Source: a virus. From it: a DNA stretch of 20,597 nt. The stretch spans positions 1-20,597 of the IMG/VR virus record IMGVR_UViG_3300025137_000387, one strand, 5' to 3'. Position numbers and translations under genes: made by a program. The notes beneath the pieces are model-generated. The model was not told where the DNA came from. It did no database searches and saw only the letters and a list, made by a program, of their open reading frames with translations. Shown here in pieces: positions 1 to 7,232 of this stretch; positions within the stretch are counted from its first letter, which is position 1; every line of letters begins with the position of its first letter.

Positions 1-216
1 TACTAACTCTTTGAGTTTAGCAGTTAAAGACTCTTGACTTGCTTGAAGTTGTAGTCCTGTTAACTGATGATTCTGCATCTGTTGTCCAACACTTTGTAGT
101 GCTGCAACAATCATTTTTGCATCATCGGATAAGTTTTCGATAAGATATTTTTTATCATCAAGAACTAAGACTGGTTCGTCATTAGTTACTTGAGGCTGAT
201 TATTTTCTGTCGACAT
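1..216 (-). CDS. Small hypothetical protein, 3' end outside window (DUF6447-like)
   Basis: This is the first 72 codons of a gene that runs off the left edge of the window. It starts at an ATG preceded by a good Shine-Dalgarno (AGGAGA, 5 bases away) and lies 9 bases after the end of nrdB, so it probably belongs to the same transcript. The visible protein has an acidic, Asn/Gln-rich start, then the stretch LVLDDKKYLIENLSDDAK (about residues 17-34), then a Gln-rich helical segment likely to form a coiled coil. The combination of a short beta hairpin with an 'LSDDAK' helix followed by a coil resembles the small phage/bacterial family DUF6447. That assignment is from memory and tentative. No enzymatic function is suggested. 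Confidence 0.7.
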   Translation of the reverse strand, partial: MSTENNQPQVTNDEPVLVLDDKKYLIENLSDDAKMIVAALQSVGQQMQNHQLTGLQLQASQESLTAKLKELV

Positions 217-225
217 AGTTTTCTC

Positions 226-1185
226 CTATTTAAATATATCTTGCCAATTTCCTTGGGTGCTTGCCTTAGCATACTCAGTAGCACGGTTTTCAAAAAAGTT
301 GGTATGCTCAACTGCGTTGACTTGCATGTCAATCCAAGGTAAAGGATTTTCATCACTATGAAATATAGCTTTCATTCCTATACCCAGTAATCTTCTATCC
401 GCAATATAGCGAATATACTCTTTTACTTCTTTTGCTGTTAAATCAGGTACATCTGCTTTATCGAAACAAATATCAATAAAGTTATCCTCTAATTCTACAG
501 TCTTTTCAGCAGCACAGTAAATTTCATATTTTAACTTATCTGTCCATAACTCAGGATTCTCCTGCATGAAAGTTCTGAATAGTTTTGACAAACCTTCAAC
601 ATGTAAGGACTCATCACGAATACTCCATGTAACAATCTGTCCCATTCCTTTCATTAAGTTATGTCTTGGATAGTTAAGAAGGATTGCAAAGCTACTAAAT
701 AACTGTACTCCTTCTGTGAAAGCACTATACACTGCCATTGTTTTTGCCATATCAAATGGAGTTTCCATACTGAAATCTTGTAGATATTCATGTTTTTCCA
801 TCATGGCACCAATGTCAAAAAACTCTTGGTACATATCATCTGATTTACCTAAAGTCTCTAACAGTAAAGAATATGCTTCTTGATGTACTGCTTCCATAGC
901 AGCATAACTTACTAGCATCATTCTTACTTCTGGTTGTTTAAATGTAGGTAAATAGTGGTGGGCATATCCTCCACATACATCTACATCTGCTTGTGTGAAA
1001 AACTTAAAGATATTGTCTAGCAATGTCCTCTCGCCCTCACTTAATTTTTCTTTATAGTCCTTTATATCATCTTGTAATGGTACTTCATCTGGAAGCCAAT
1101 GCATTTGTTGTTGTTTTTTGTAATTCTCAAATGCCCAAGGATATTGAAAAGGCTTATAATATTCTCTTTCTTCTAATAAACTCAT
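226..1185 (-). CDS. nrdB: Class I ribonucleotide reductase small (radical) subunit NrdB
   Basis: The 319-residue protein is the R2 subunit of aerobic ribonucleotide reductase. It houses the di-iron centre and tyrosyl radical passed to NrdA to make deoxyribonucleotides. The expected ligands can be placed by spacing against E. coli R2: Asp67, Glu98, His101, Glu158, Glu192 and His195, with the radical tyrosine at Tyr105 (EAVHQEAY). Spacings Asp-Glu (31), Glu-Tyr (7) and Glu-Glu (34) match E. coli. It is shorter than the E. coli enzyme (about 375 residues), mainly between Glu98 and Glu158 and at the ends. The C-terminal tail, which normally docks on NrdA, is present (ending NWQDIFK). The ATG follows the nrdA stop codon directly (TAA-ATG) with GAGGG as ribosome site, so the two subunits are coupled. 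Common in marine lytic phages as a nucleotide-supply gene. Confidence 0.96.
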   Translation of the reverse strand: MSLLEEREYYKPFQYPWAFENYKKQQQMHWLPDEVPLQDDIKDYKEKLSEGERTLLDNIFKFFTQADVDVCGGYAHHYLPTFKQPEVRMMLVSYAAMEAVHQEAYSLLLETLGKSDDMYQEFFDIGAMMEKHEYLQDFSMETPFDMAKTMAVYSAFTEGVQLFSSFAILLNYPRHNLMKGMGQIVTWSIRDESLHVEGLSKLFRTFMQENPELWTDKLKYEIYCAAEKTVELEDNFIDICFDKADVPDLTAKEVKEYIRYIADRRLLGIGMKAIFHSDENPLPWIDMQVNAVEHTNFFENRATEYAKASTQGNWQDIFK

Positions 1186-2949
1186 TTATCCCTCACAACT
1201 TAGACAATCTGATTGCTCAAAGATTATCTCTCTTTTTATTTTATTCGAAACGTTATCTGCTCTAGATATCGCTTCACTTCTTAGGTAGTACAAGGTCTTC
1301 ATATTCTTAGCCCATGCTAACATATGAATATTATGTAGTTCTCCTTTGTTTACATCGGGTGGAAAGAAAAGATTTACACTTTGCGACTGACAGATAAATT
1401 CCTGTCTTTGTGCAGCATGTTCTATTACCCAAGACTGGTTTATTTCAACAGCAGTCTTAAATACTTCTCTTTCTTCTTCACTTAAAAAGTCAAGATGTTG
1501 AACACTTCCTTTATTTGTAACTATACTCTTCCAAGTGTTTTCATCATTACTATTATAAGTTTCTAAAAGTTCTTCTAAAAATTTATTTTTCATAAGATAA
1601 GACCCGCTCTTTGTTTTTTGCGTATATGCATTAGCACGATAAGGTTCTATACTTGGACTAGTGTTGCCACATATAATCGAAGAGCTTGCGTTAGGAGCTA
1701 TTGCCAGTAAATGTGCGTTTCTTACTGAGCAAGAATCGTCATCTGGACAAGCTCCTCTCTCTACTGCAAGTTGTTCTGTTGTTGTTTGTGCTTGAGATTT
1801 TATACTTTCAAATACTTCATAGTTAATTGCACTTGCGATTGGACTCTCAAAAGATACTCCATTTTTCTGTAAGTACGCATGAAATCCCATTGCTCCTAAA
1901 CCTAAGCTTCGTTCACGCATTGCACTAAACTGGGCTCTCTCTAGTTGAGGTGGAGCATTTTTTATAAAAGACTCTAACACATTGTCGAGCATACGAATTA
2001 AATCTGGAATAAAAGCCGGAACCTTTTTCCATTCGTCATAGTACTCTAAATTTACACTCGATAAACAGCATACTGCTGTTCTCTCTTCATCTGTAGCAAG
2101 TGTGATTTCTGAACAAAGATTACTGTGATGTACACGCATACCTTTATCTTTTTGAAATTGTGGTAAGTCTGCATTTACCGCATCTTCAAACATTAAATAT
2201 GGTTCTCCAGTTTCCATACGATTCTGGAGTAATTTTACCCACAATGTTCTTGCACTTATTACACTTTTTACTTCACCGCTATGGGGATCAATTAGCTCCC
2301 AAGAGTCATCAAAGCCAGGCTCTTTAGTTGCTTTATGTATGATTTCCATAAATTTATCAGGTATTACTATACCATGATGTAGGTTAAGACACTTACGGTT
2401 TGTATCTCCACCTGTTGGTTTTCTCATGTCGAGAAACTCTTGTATTTCAGGGTGACTTATATGTAGATAAGAAGCATAACTTCCTCTACGAGTTACCCCT
2501 TGACTAAACGCCAACATCTCAGCGTCAACCACTTTTACAAATGGCATAACACCTGTGGATTCAGAACCCTTCGATGTCTTTGTTCCAGAGGCACGAACGT
2601 CACTCCAACTGCCCCCAATTCCGCCACCAAAAGATGAAAGATACGCATTTTCTGTATAATGTCCTGTAATTCCCTCTCTACTATCTTCTACATAATTGAG
2701 AAAACATGAGATTGGGAGACCCCGCTGAGTCCCTCCATTGGAGAGTACGGGAGTTGCAAACATAAACCACAGATTACTTGCATAATCATACAATCTTTGT
2801 GCATGGTCTTCGTCATCTGCAAACGCTTGTGCAGCTCGAGCAAATCCTTCCTGAGGACTTACTTCTTCGCCAACAAGGTAGCGATCTTTTAAAGTTTTAA
2901 GACTAAACTCTGTTAAAAGTTTGTCTTTTCTGTAGTCTATATTAATCAT
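1186..2949 (-). CDS. nrdA: Class I ribonucleotide reductase large (catalytic) subunit NrdA
   Basis: The 587-residue protein reduces ribonucleotides to deoxyribonucleotides in the cytoplasm with NrdB. Visible catalytic parts are the active-site cysteine pair Cys82 (in LPISCFL) and Cys294 (in VCCLSS), the radical-relay triad Asn277-Cys279-Glu281 (NLCSE), the double tyrosine Tyr554-Tyr555 (TLYYLR), and the C-terminal reducing cysteines Cys582-Cys585 (CLSC). The E. coli enzyme has about 760 residues. This one begins just before the catalytic barrel and lacks the N-terminal ATP-cone, so overall allosteric shut-off by dATP should be absent, as in many phage versions. The start ATG overlaps the upstream flap-nuclease stop (ATGA), with AGGA upstream. 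The C-terminal pair is CxxC where E. coli has a wider spacing. Confidence 0.96.
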   Translation of the reverse strand: MINIDYRKDKLLTEFSLKTLKDRYLVGEEVSPQEGFARAAQAFADDEDHAQRLYDYASNLWFMFATPVLSNGGTQRGLPISCFLNYVEDSREGITGHYTENAYLSSFGGGIGGSWSDVRASGTKTSKGSESTGVMPFVKVVDAEMLAFSQGVTRRGSYASYLHISHPEIQEFLDMRKPTGGDTNRKCLNLHHGIVIPDKFMEIIHKATKEPGFDDSWELIDPHSGEVKSVISARTLWVKLLQNRMETGEPYLMFEDAVNADLPQFQKDKGMRVHHSNLCSEITLATDEERTAVCCLSSVNLEYYDEWKKVPAFIPDLIRMLDNVLESFIKNAPPQLERAQFSAMRERSLGLGAMGFHAYLQKNGVSFESPIASAINYEVFESIKSQAQTTTEQLAVERGACPDDDSCSVRNAHLLAIAPNASSSIICGNTSPSIEPYRANAYTQKTKSGSYLMKNKFLEELLETYNSNDENTWKSIVTNKGSVQHLDFLSEEEREVFKTAVEINQSWVIEHAAQRQEFICQSQSVNLFFPPDVNKGELHNIHMLAWAKNMKTLYYLRSEAISRADNVSNKIKREIIFEQSDCLSCEG

Positions 2950-3776
2950 AGTATTTTTCCTAAAGTAGTGTGAATTACTTCCGTGTTTTCTTTTCCGATT
3001 GCTTCCTCAGAATAAGTTACTAAATCCATAAGTTCAACGTTTTGTAGAAGTTGTTCTGCATTTTCGTTGACCGCTTGAATATATTTATACTTACCTTCTA
3101 GTGGAATTGCATCATATATATCGAAAACTGTTCCATATTGTTCCATCAATTGTACTGCGCGTTTCGGACCGACTCCTGGTACTCCAGGGACGTTGTCCCC
3201 TTTATCGCCAGTAAGACATTTGAAAGAGATATAATCTTCAATCTCAAAATCATAATGTTCGTCCCAGTTATGTACTGTAGTTTCTTTTCTAGTTACAGTA
3301 CTAAACCTAGAAACAGTATCACTTATTAATAAATCCCAGTCTCTATCAGAAGATATCAACCAGCAGTCATCATATTTTATATTTTGTGTTATATATGCAG
3401 CAATATCATCTGCTTCCACTCCTTTAAAGTGAAATACAGGATATTTTGTTCTAATTAGTGTTAGTGTATCACTAAATTCTGCCATAAACATTTCGAACTC
3501 TTTAGCTTCTTGCTCAGTTTGTTCTGCAAATCTTTCTTTACGATTTGCTTTGTACGCAGGGTATATCTCTTTTCTGTAAGAGCTACCCCCATCTGCACAT
3601 ACTATAATAGTACCTGCATTGTAAGATTTTGCTAGACTTTCGATTGTTCTAATGTAGTCATATTTAAAATCTAATATGTTTTGATGTTTCCATCTAAAAG
3701 CTACATTTAATCCATCAACTATCAGCAAGTTCCCAATCGGAGCTTGGGCTCCAAGGTTCGCAATTGTAGTCGCCAT
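2946..3776 (-). CDS. 5'-3' exonuclease / flap endonuclease (T5 D15-like)
   Basis: The 276-residue protein belongs to the 5' nuclease family (DNA polymerase I N-terminal domain, T5 D15, T4 RNase H, FEN). It removes RNA primers and 5' flaps. Metal-binding acidic residues are visible in order: Asp21 (LIVDGLN), Asp62 (VCADGG) followed by the arch motif YRKEIYPAYKANRK, Glu121/Asp123/Asp124 (VEADD), Asp144/Asp146 (SSDRD) and Asp191/Asp194 (GDKGDN), then a helix-three-turn-helix (VPGVGPKRAVQLMEQYG). The family A polymerase in this window lacks its own 5' nuclease domain, so this protein is its natural partner. The annotated ATG gives a 62-base overlap with the resolvase gene. Its AGGAG site is about 13 bases upstream, longer than ideal, so a later start is possible, but any start must precede Asp21. 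Confidence 0.94.
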   Translation of the reverse strand: MATTIANLGAQAPIGNLLIVDGLNVAFRWKHQNILDFKYDYIRTIESLAKSYNAGTIIVCADGGSSYRKEIYPAYKANRKERFAEQTEQEAKEFEMFMAEFSDTLTLIRTKYPVFHFKGVEADDIAAYITQNIKYDDCWLISSDRDWDLLISDTVSRFSTVTRKETTVHNWDEHYDFEIEDYISFKCLTGDKGDNVPGVPGVGPKRAVQLMEQYGTVFDIYDAIPLEGKYKYIQAVNENAEQLLQNVELMDLVTYSEEAIGKENTEVIHTTLGKIL

Positions 3777-4206
3777 TTGTAAATTTTATCTCCTCTTTTT
3801 CTAGCCAGTGTTCTGCTAATAAAATATATGCACCCAGCCAGGCAATATGTATATATTTTAATGTGTTTGTTGGTTTTCTAACTGTTACTGCAAAGAACTT
3901 TCCATAGTTCTCTCTAAATATAAGTAACGGTTCCTGTTCCATATCTTGTGATTGTTTACAAAGTTTACTCCACCATTTGTATAAATTATTTGTTTTTGAA
4001 GTATATATTTTTGAGTTAAATCCACTATCTTTATAGAACTTAACTTCTACACAAAATAAATTATGTTTACCAGGTACTCTTAAGTCTCCTTTTATTTTTC
4101 CACTACCCGAACCTGGTGTTTGCCCCCATTTCTCTTCTGTCATACGACCAAGTAGAGACATTACTTGTTGTTCTCCTCTATTTCCTTTCTGTCTTGAGTT
4201 AACCAT
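3715..4206 (-). CDS. PD-(D/E)XK nuclease, probable Holliday-junction resolvase
   Basis: The 163-residue protein has the signature of archaeal-Hjc-type and phage resolvases: a basic start with KGNRGEQQV (Glu12), a GSGSGKIKGDLRV loop (Asp41) and the catalytic strand CVEVKFYK (Glu54-x-Lys56). This E...D...ExK pattern is the PD-(D/E)XK metal-dependent nuclease fold. It would cut recombination or replication branches during phage DNA processing. Its place between the SbcC-like gene and the flap nuclease matches T5 D14, a putative Holliday-junction resolvase, apart from the inserted cytochrome cassette. The start ATG overlaps the upstream gene by 8 bases. The resolvase role is inferred from motif and position. 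A general DNA-end nuclease cannot be excluded. Confidence 0.8.
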   Translation of the reverse strand: MVNSRQKGNRGEQQVMSLLGRMTEEKWGQTPGSGSGKIKGDLRVPGKHNLFCVEVKFYKDSGFNSKIYTSKTNNLYKWWSKLCKQSQDMEQEPLLIFRENYGKFFAVTVRKPTNTLKYIHIAWLGAYILLAEHWLEKEEIKFTNGDYNCEPWSPSSDWELADS

Positions 4207-4423
4207 TAATTCCTATTCCTATTATTAAAAATGCCGCTATCATTCCTCCAAATACTATAAGCTGTACTATAGAAGGAACTACTACAAAAAACTTTAAAAC
4301 ATCAAACTTTCCTGTCATAAAGAAGTCTCCCCCATTTTGCCATTCATTAACTTCCTCTGGAGTTGCTTCTCTTATTGCATTTAATTTTAATTCTAACTGC
4401 GTTTGATATTCTACTTGTTTCAA
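4199..4423 (-). CDS. Small C-terminal single-pass membrane protein, cytochrome cassette
   Basis: The 74-residue protein has a polar, acidic N-terminal half (residues 1-40) and one long hydrophobic segment near residues 45-71 (rich in V, I, F, G) that ends almost at the C-terminus. That is the layout of a tail-anchored or single-pass inner-membrane protein. I do not recognise a family. It starts at TTG, whose bases overlap the cytochrome c stop codon (TTGA), with GAGG about 10 bases upstream. The next gene, the resolvase, starts inside its last codons. This tight coupling to the cytochrome suggests it is a small partner or stabilising subunit of the same membrane complex. That is inference from position only. 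Confidence 0.72.
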   Translation of the reverse strand: MKQVEYQTQLELKLNAIREATPEEVNEWQNGGDFFMTGKFDVLKFFVVVPSIVQLIVFGGMIAAFLIIGIGING

Positions 4424-4863
4424 TTTAGTTCAACCTCAATAAATTTACCTAACATGTCTATTTCTGCATCAGATAACTTTCCAGCCTGAGCCCACATTGT
4501 AGAACTCATTGAACCTACTTCACCTCTATTTCTATAGATGTTAAGTCTACTAGCTATGTAATCAGCTGATTGACCCGCAAGCTTAGGAAAGACTGCCATA
4601 CCTTGACCTTCTGCACCATGACAAGCTGCACACCCACTCCATAGACCTCTGATAGGACTAAATTCGTCTAAGTTTGCAAGTTCTCGTTTTGCTCTAAGTT
4701 GTTCTACAACTGTGCCATTCTTAGCTACATACTGTTTGTAACACTCTCCTGTGCAACTACGAATATTTCGATAGCCTTTGACTTCTATATCAGGATATAT
4801 CATAGTAGCAAAAAATACTACAAAAATGAAACATGCCATTATTACCATTCCTAATTCTTTCAC
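4420..4863 (-). CDS. Membrane-anchored class I c-type cytochrome
   Basis: The protein has an N-terminal hydrophobic anchor (about residues 4-23, MVIMACFIFVVFFATMIY), a linker with a CTGEC cysteine pair (Cys37/Cys41), and a roughly 75-residue class I cytochrome c domain. The haem attachment site is CAACH (Cys78, Cys81, His82). It is followed by FPKLAGQSADYIASRL, typical of the c4/c553-like group, and by methionines at 119 and 123 (MSSTM) that can supply the sixth iron ligand before the final helix (LSDAEIDML). It should face the periplasm, receive haem from the host Ccm system and carry single electrons. I chose the GTG at 4863 because it overlaps the preceding stop as GTGA and has AGAGAGG upstream. 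A GTG at 4881 would add six residues. No quinol- or oxygen-reducing domain is present, so the partners must be host proteins or cassette neighbours. Confidence 0.93.
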   Translation of the reverse strand: MKELGMVIMACFIFVVFFATMIYPDIEVKGYRNIRSCTGECYKQYVAKNGTVVEQLRAKRELANLDEFSPIRGLWSGCAACHGAEGQGMAVFPKLAGQSADYIASRLNIYRNRGEVGSMSSTMWAQAGKLSDAEIDMLGKFIEVELN

Positions 4864-5033
4864 TTTACCTCTCTTAGCCACTTTCTATAAGAAACTGGAT
4901 TTTCTGTTTCTGTTAAATACTCTTTATATTTCTCTTTGTTTTCTTTTGATGTAGTCATAGCAGTAACCCATCCAGTAGATGAGTCTTGCCATCTCTTAGA
5001 GTTACCCATGTAATCATGCCATAATTGCTTCAT
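4860..5033 (-). CDS. Small soluble hypothetical protein (57 aa), cytochrome cassette
   Basis: A 57-residue reading frame fills the gap between the two larger cassette genes. It starts at an ATG overlapping the preceding stop (ATGA) and ends in a TGA overlapping the cytochrome GTG start. Four-base overlaps at both ends are strong evidence that it is translated. The protein begins MKQLWHDYMG, has no hydrophobic segment, and is rich in Trp (4), Lys, Glu and Tyr, with a charged helical second half (KENKEKYKEYL). No family is recognised. A cytoplasmic or membrane-surface helper to the cassette is possible, but that is only inferred from the chaining. Confidence 0.68.
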   Translation of the reverse strand: MKQLWHDYMGNSKRWQDSSTGWVTAMTTSKENKEKYKEYLTETENPVSYRKWLREVK

Positions 5034-5422
5034 GCTTCTTTATCTATATCCCATTTTACTACATTAGGTTTAGTTTTCTTCTGCCAAAACTTCCAAGCAC
5101 TTTCTTGGTTTCTCCAGTCAGAGTGCCATCTAGCTCCGTTTCTTTCTGCATCTTTAAATATTGCATTAGTAAATCCTATAGGTATTAAAACTGCTAAGTG
5201 AAATACTATACTTGTTACTGTATTATATCCATACCAACCCATATAATAGGTTGCTACTGCACCAAAGTAAACACTCCACATGGTAAATAAAACCAATGTA
5301 AAGTAAAATTGTAGACTTGGGTCTGGTATATATCGTAGAGGGTTGTATCTATTGTCCATAATAACTCTCCAACTGTCTACAATATACAGTAAAAATCTTC
5401 TATGTCTTGCTGGTTTATTCAT
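5030..5422 (-). CDS. Two-pass membrane protein, cytochrome cassette
   Basis: The 130-residue protein has a basic N-terminus, two hydrophobic segments (about residues 39-64 and 68-91) joined by a short GWYGYN turn, and a charged, Trp-rich C-terminal tail (residues 92-130). With a positive N-terminus and tail it most likely forms a hairpin with both ends in the cytoplasm. A histidine lies in the second segment (VFHLAVLIP), but there is no paired histidine pattern that clearly marks a b-type cytochrome. I do not recognise a family. It overlaps the SbcC-like stop by 8 bases and ends ATGA into the 57-aa gene. An internal ATG at 5359 (MDNRYNPLRY) has a better ribosome site (GGAGAG, about 8 bases) and may be the real start. 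Confidence 0.75.
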   Translation of the reverse strand: MNKPARHRRFLLYIVDSWRVIMDNRYNPLRYIPDPSLQFYFTLVLFTMWSVYFGAVATYYMGWYGYNTVTSIVFHLAVLIPIGFTNAIFKDAERNGARWHSDWRNQESAWKFWQKKTKPNVVKWDIDKEA

Positions 5423-7232
5423 TTAAATAACTCATTTCTCCTTCTTTTATTACTTCTATCTTTTCTAGTAGAGGGTGTGTCCAACCGTGAGATACTATAT
5501 ATGTGTTTAGATTGTCTTCTTTCAATAGTATTTCTACTAATCTCTCTTTACCTTGTTCATCAAGAACATTAGTAACTTCGTCTAAAAATAATATGTTGAT
5601 TTGAGACTTAGAAATACTACTCATTAACTTACGAATTGCAAGCAGTGTTGCAGTATTTACTCTTGCGAGTTCTCCTGCACTTAGTGCTAGGATATCTACT
5701 GATTTTCCATTGTCTTCTACAACAACATTAAGTTTATCATTTAGAACTACAAACTCTAAACTGAATCTACCATCAGATAGTTCTGCTAGATATTCATTTG
5801 TAAGTTCTTCTAGGTCTTTAACTAGATTCTCAATTTTGTAAGCAAGCAGTCCATTTGTACTAAATGCTTTTTTAAGTATTTCTATACTTGAGAATTTGTC
5901 TTGAATCTTATCTAGTTCTTCTGTAAGTTCATCAAATTCAGTTTTAAAATCATCAATTTGTTCTGTGATTATTCCAATACGAGTATTATGTCTTTCTACA
6001 TTATTATTATGGTCTATTGTATTTCTTAATTCTTTTTCGTACTCGCTCTTGTGTCCTGCTAAAATGCCGATTCTTTTTCTAATCTCATCTCCATTTGGAA
6101 TATTACTTGTTAGGTTATGATCAATACTTCTGTAGAGTTCTTCCCACTTTCTAATTCCTTCTTTCGCTTCTTCGTGTAGCGTATTGCTCTCTTGCGCCTC
6201 TTCAAGCTTCTCTTTATCTTTTTCGGAAAATGTTTCACAACCTATCTTTCTTTCTTGATGCTCTGCCATTTTTTCCTTGATGAAGTCAACGTCTATATCT
6301 TCTCCACATGTAGGACATACATGGTCTTCAGTTTCTAACAGTTCTCGGTATTTATTAACCATGCTTTGTTCATGCATTTTTTCGGCTTTCCAACTACCAA
6401 GCCCAGTAAGATAAGGGGCGGTATCAATAAGTTCAGGATTACTTGATAATACTCTTTTATATTCATGTAAATCTATGTGTCCAAGCTCCTTTTTGTATTG
6501 ATTATTTTGATTAATTTTTTTGATATTCTCACTGATATTTTGAAATTCTATTTGTAAAGAACGGAAAGTCTTTTCATCTTCTTCCGAATATTTTGGTAAT
6601 TCCATTTTCGAAAGTAGTGATGTATCTTCCAATTTATTGTCTTTTAACCATTTTTCAACAGTTGCAATTTTCCCATCTATACGTGAAAGTTGCCCTCCAA
6701 CATCTCTAGAAAGCTCTCTAAATAGTTCGAAGAAAGATACATACTTATCAAGCTGTAATAAATCAATCAAAAATTTCTTACGATTTGTGTCTGTAGCCGT
6801 AAGGAACTGTAAACTTGCGTTAGTGTTTTGGTATACAATTTGCGAAAATGTCTTGAAATCAATACCAATTATCTGTTCTAATGTTTTATAGGTATTTGTA
6901 GCTGTATGACTAGAAATATCCTCACCATTTTTAAGTAATTTCACTTTTATACTTGCACGACGAGCAACATCAATATGGTACTTATCTTCGTTTACAGTAA
7001 AGTCAAGACATATATCATAACCATTGTTTACTTGACGATTAGCTATGTCAGCTTTCTTTATACCTTTGGAATTCTTATTAAAAATAACTTCCTCTAAAAT
7101 TAGAGGTATAGACGACTTACCTGCACCATTTGTGCCAATAAGTTGTGTAAGGGTGTTACTTTGCAAATCTATGACATTGTTACTGCCATATGAAAAGCAG
7201 TTATTCCATGTTAGCTTTTCTAGAGTTATCAC
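5415..7232 (-). CDS. sbcC: SbcC / T4 gp46-like recombination ATPase subunit
   Basis: The 605-residue protein is the ATPase half of an Mre11-Rad50-type nuclease. Visible elements are Walker A GTNGAGKS (residues 33-40), a Q-loop near Gln135 (IVYQNTNASL), a long predicted coiled coil interrupted by the zinc-hook CPTCG (Cys306, Cys309), a second coiled arm, the ABC signature LSAGELARVN (about 521), Walker B ILFLDEV (about 549) and a switch histidine (IVSHGW). It works with the SbcD-like protein encoded just upstream to open and trim DNA ends in recombination-dependent replication. At 605 residues it is short for bacterial SbcC (about 1050) and near T4 gp46 or T5 D12. It overlaps sbcD by 32 bases and the cytochrome cassette by 8. 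Confidence 0.94.
   Translation of the reverse strand: MITLEKLTWNNCFSYGSNNVIDLQSNTLTQLIGTNGAGKSSIPLILEEVIFNKNSKGIKKADIANRQVNNGYDICLDFTVNEDKYHIDVARRASIKVKLLKNGEDISSHTATNTYKTLEQIIGIDFKTFSQIVYQNTNASLQFLTATDTNRKKFLIDLLQLDKYVSFFELFRELSRDVGGQLSRIDGKIATVEKWLKDNKLEDTSLLSKMELPKYSEEDEKTFRSLQIEFQNISENIKKINQNNQYKKELGHIDLHEYKRVLSSNPELIDTAPYLTGLGSWKAEKMHEQSMVNKYRELLETEDHVCPTCGEDIDVDFIKEKMAEHQERKIGCETFSEKDKEKLEEAQESNTLHEEAKEGIRKWEELYRSIDHNLTSNIPNGDEIRKRIGILAGHKSEYEKELRNTIDHNNNVERHNTRIGIITEQIDDFKTEFDELTEELDKIQDKFSSIEILKKAFSTNGLLAYKIENLVKDLEELTNEYLAELSDGRFSLEFVVLNDKLNVVVEDNGKSVDILALSAGELARVNTATLLAIRKLMSSISKSQINILFLDEVTNVLDEQGKERLVEILLKEDNLNTYIVSHGWTHPLLEKIEVIKEGEMSYLNE

Noticed and set aside
3736-3756. Small inverted repeat (GGAGC / GCTCC) in the resolvase-flap nuclease overlap
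   Set aside because: A 5-bp stem inside coding sequence without a T run is expected by chance and does not look like a terminator or operator.
4735-4755. CTGEC in the cytochrome as a second haem site
   Set aside because: Haem c attachment needs CxxCH. Here the spacing is three and no histidine follows, so only one haem is supported.
4199-5422. Cytochrome cassette as host contamination or a chimeric assembly
   Set aside because: The cassette shares overlapping start/stop codons with phage genes on both sides, which a random join would not produce. Read coverage across 4.2 and 5.4 kb would confirm.
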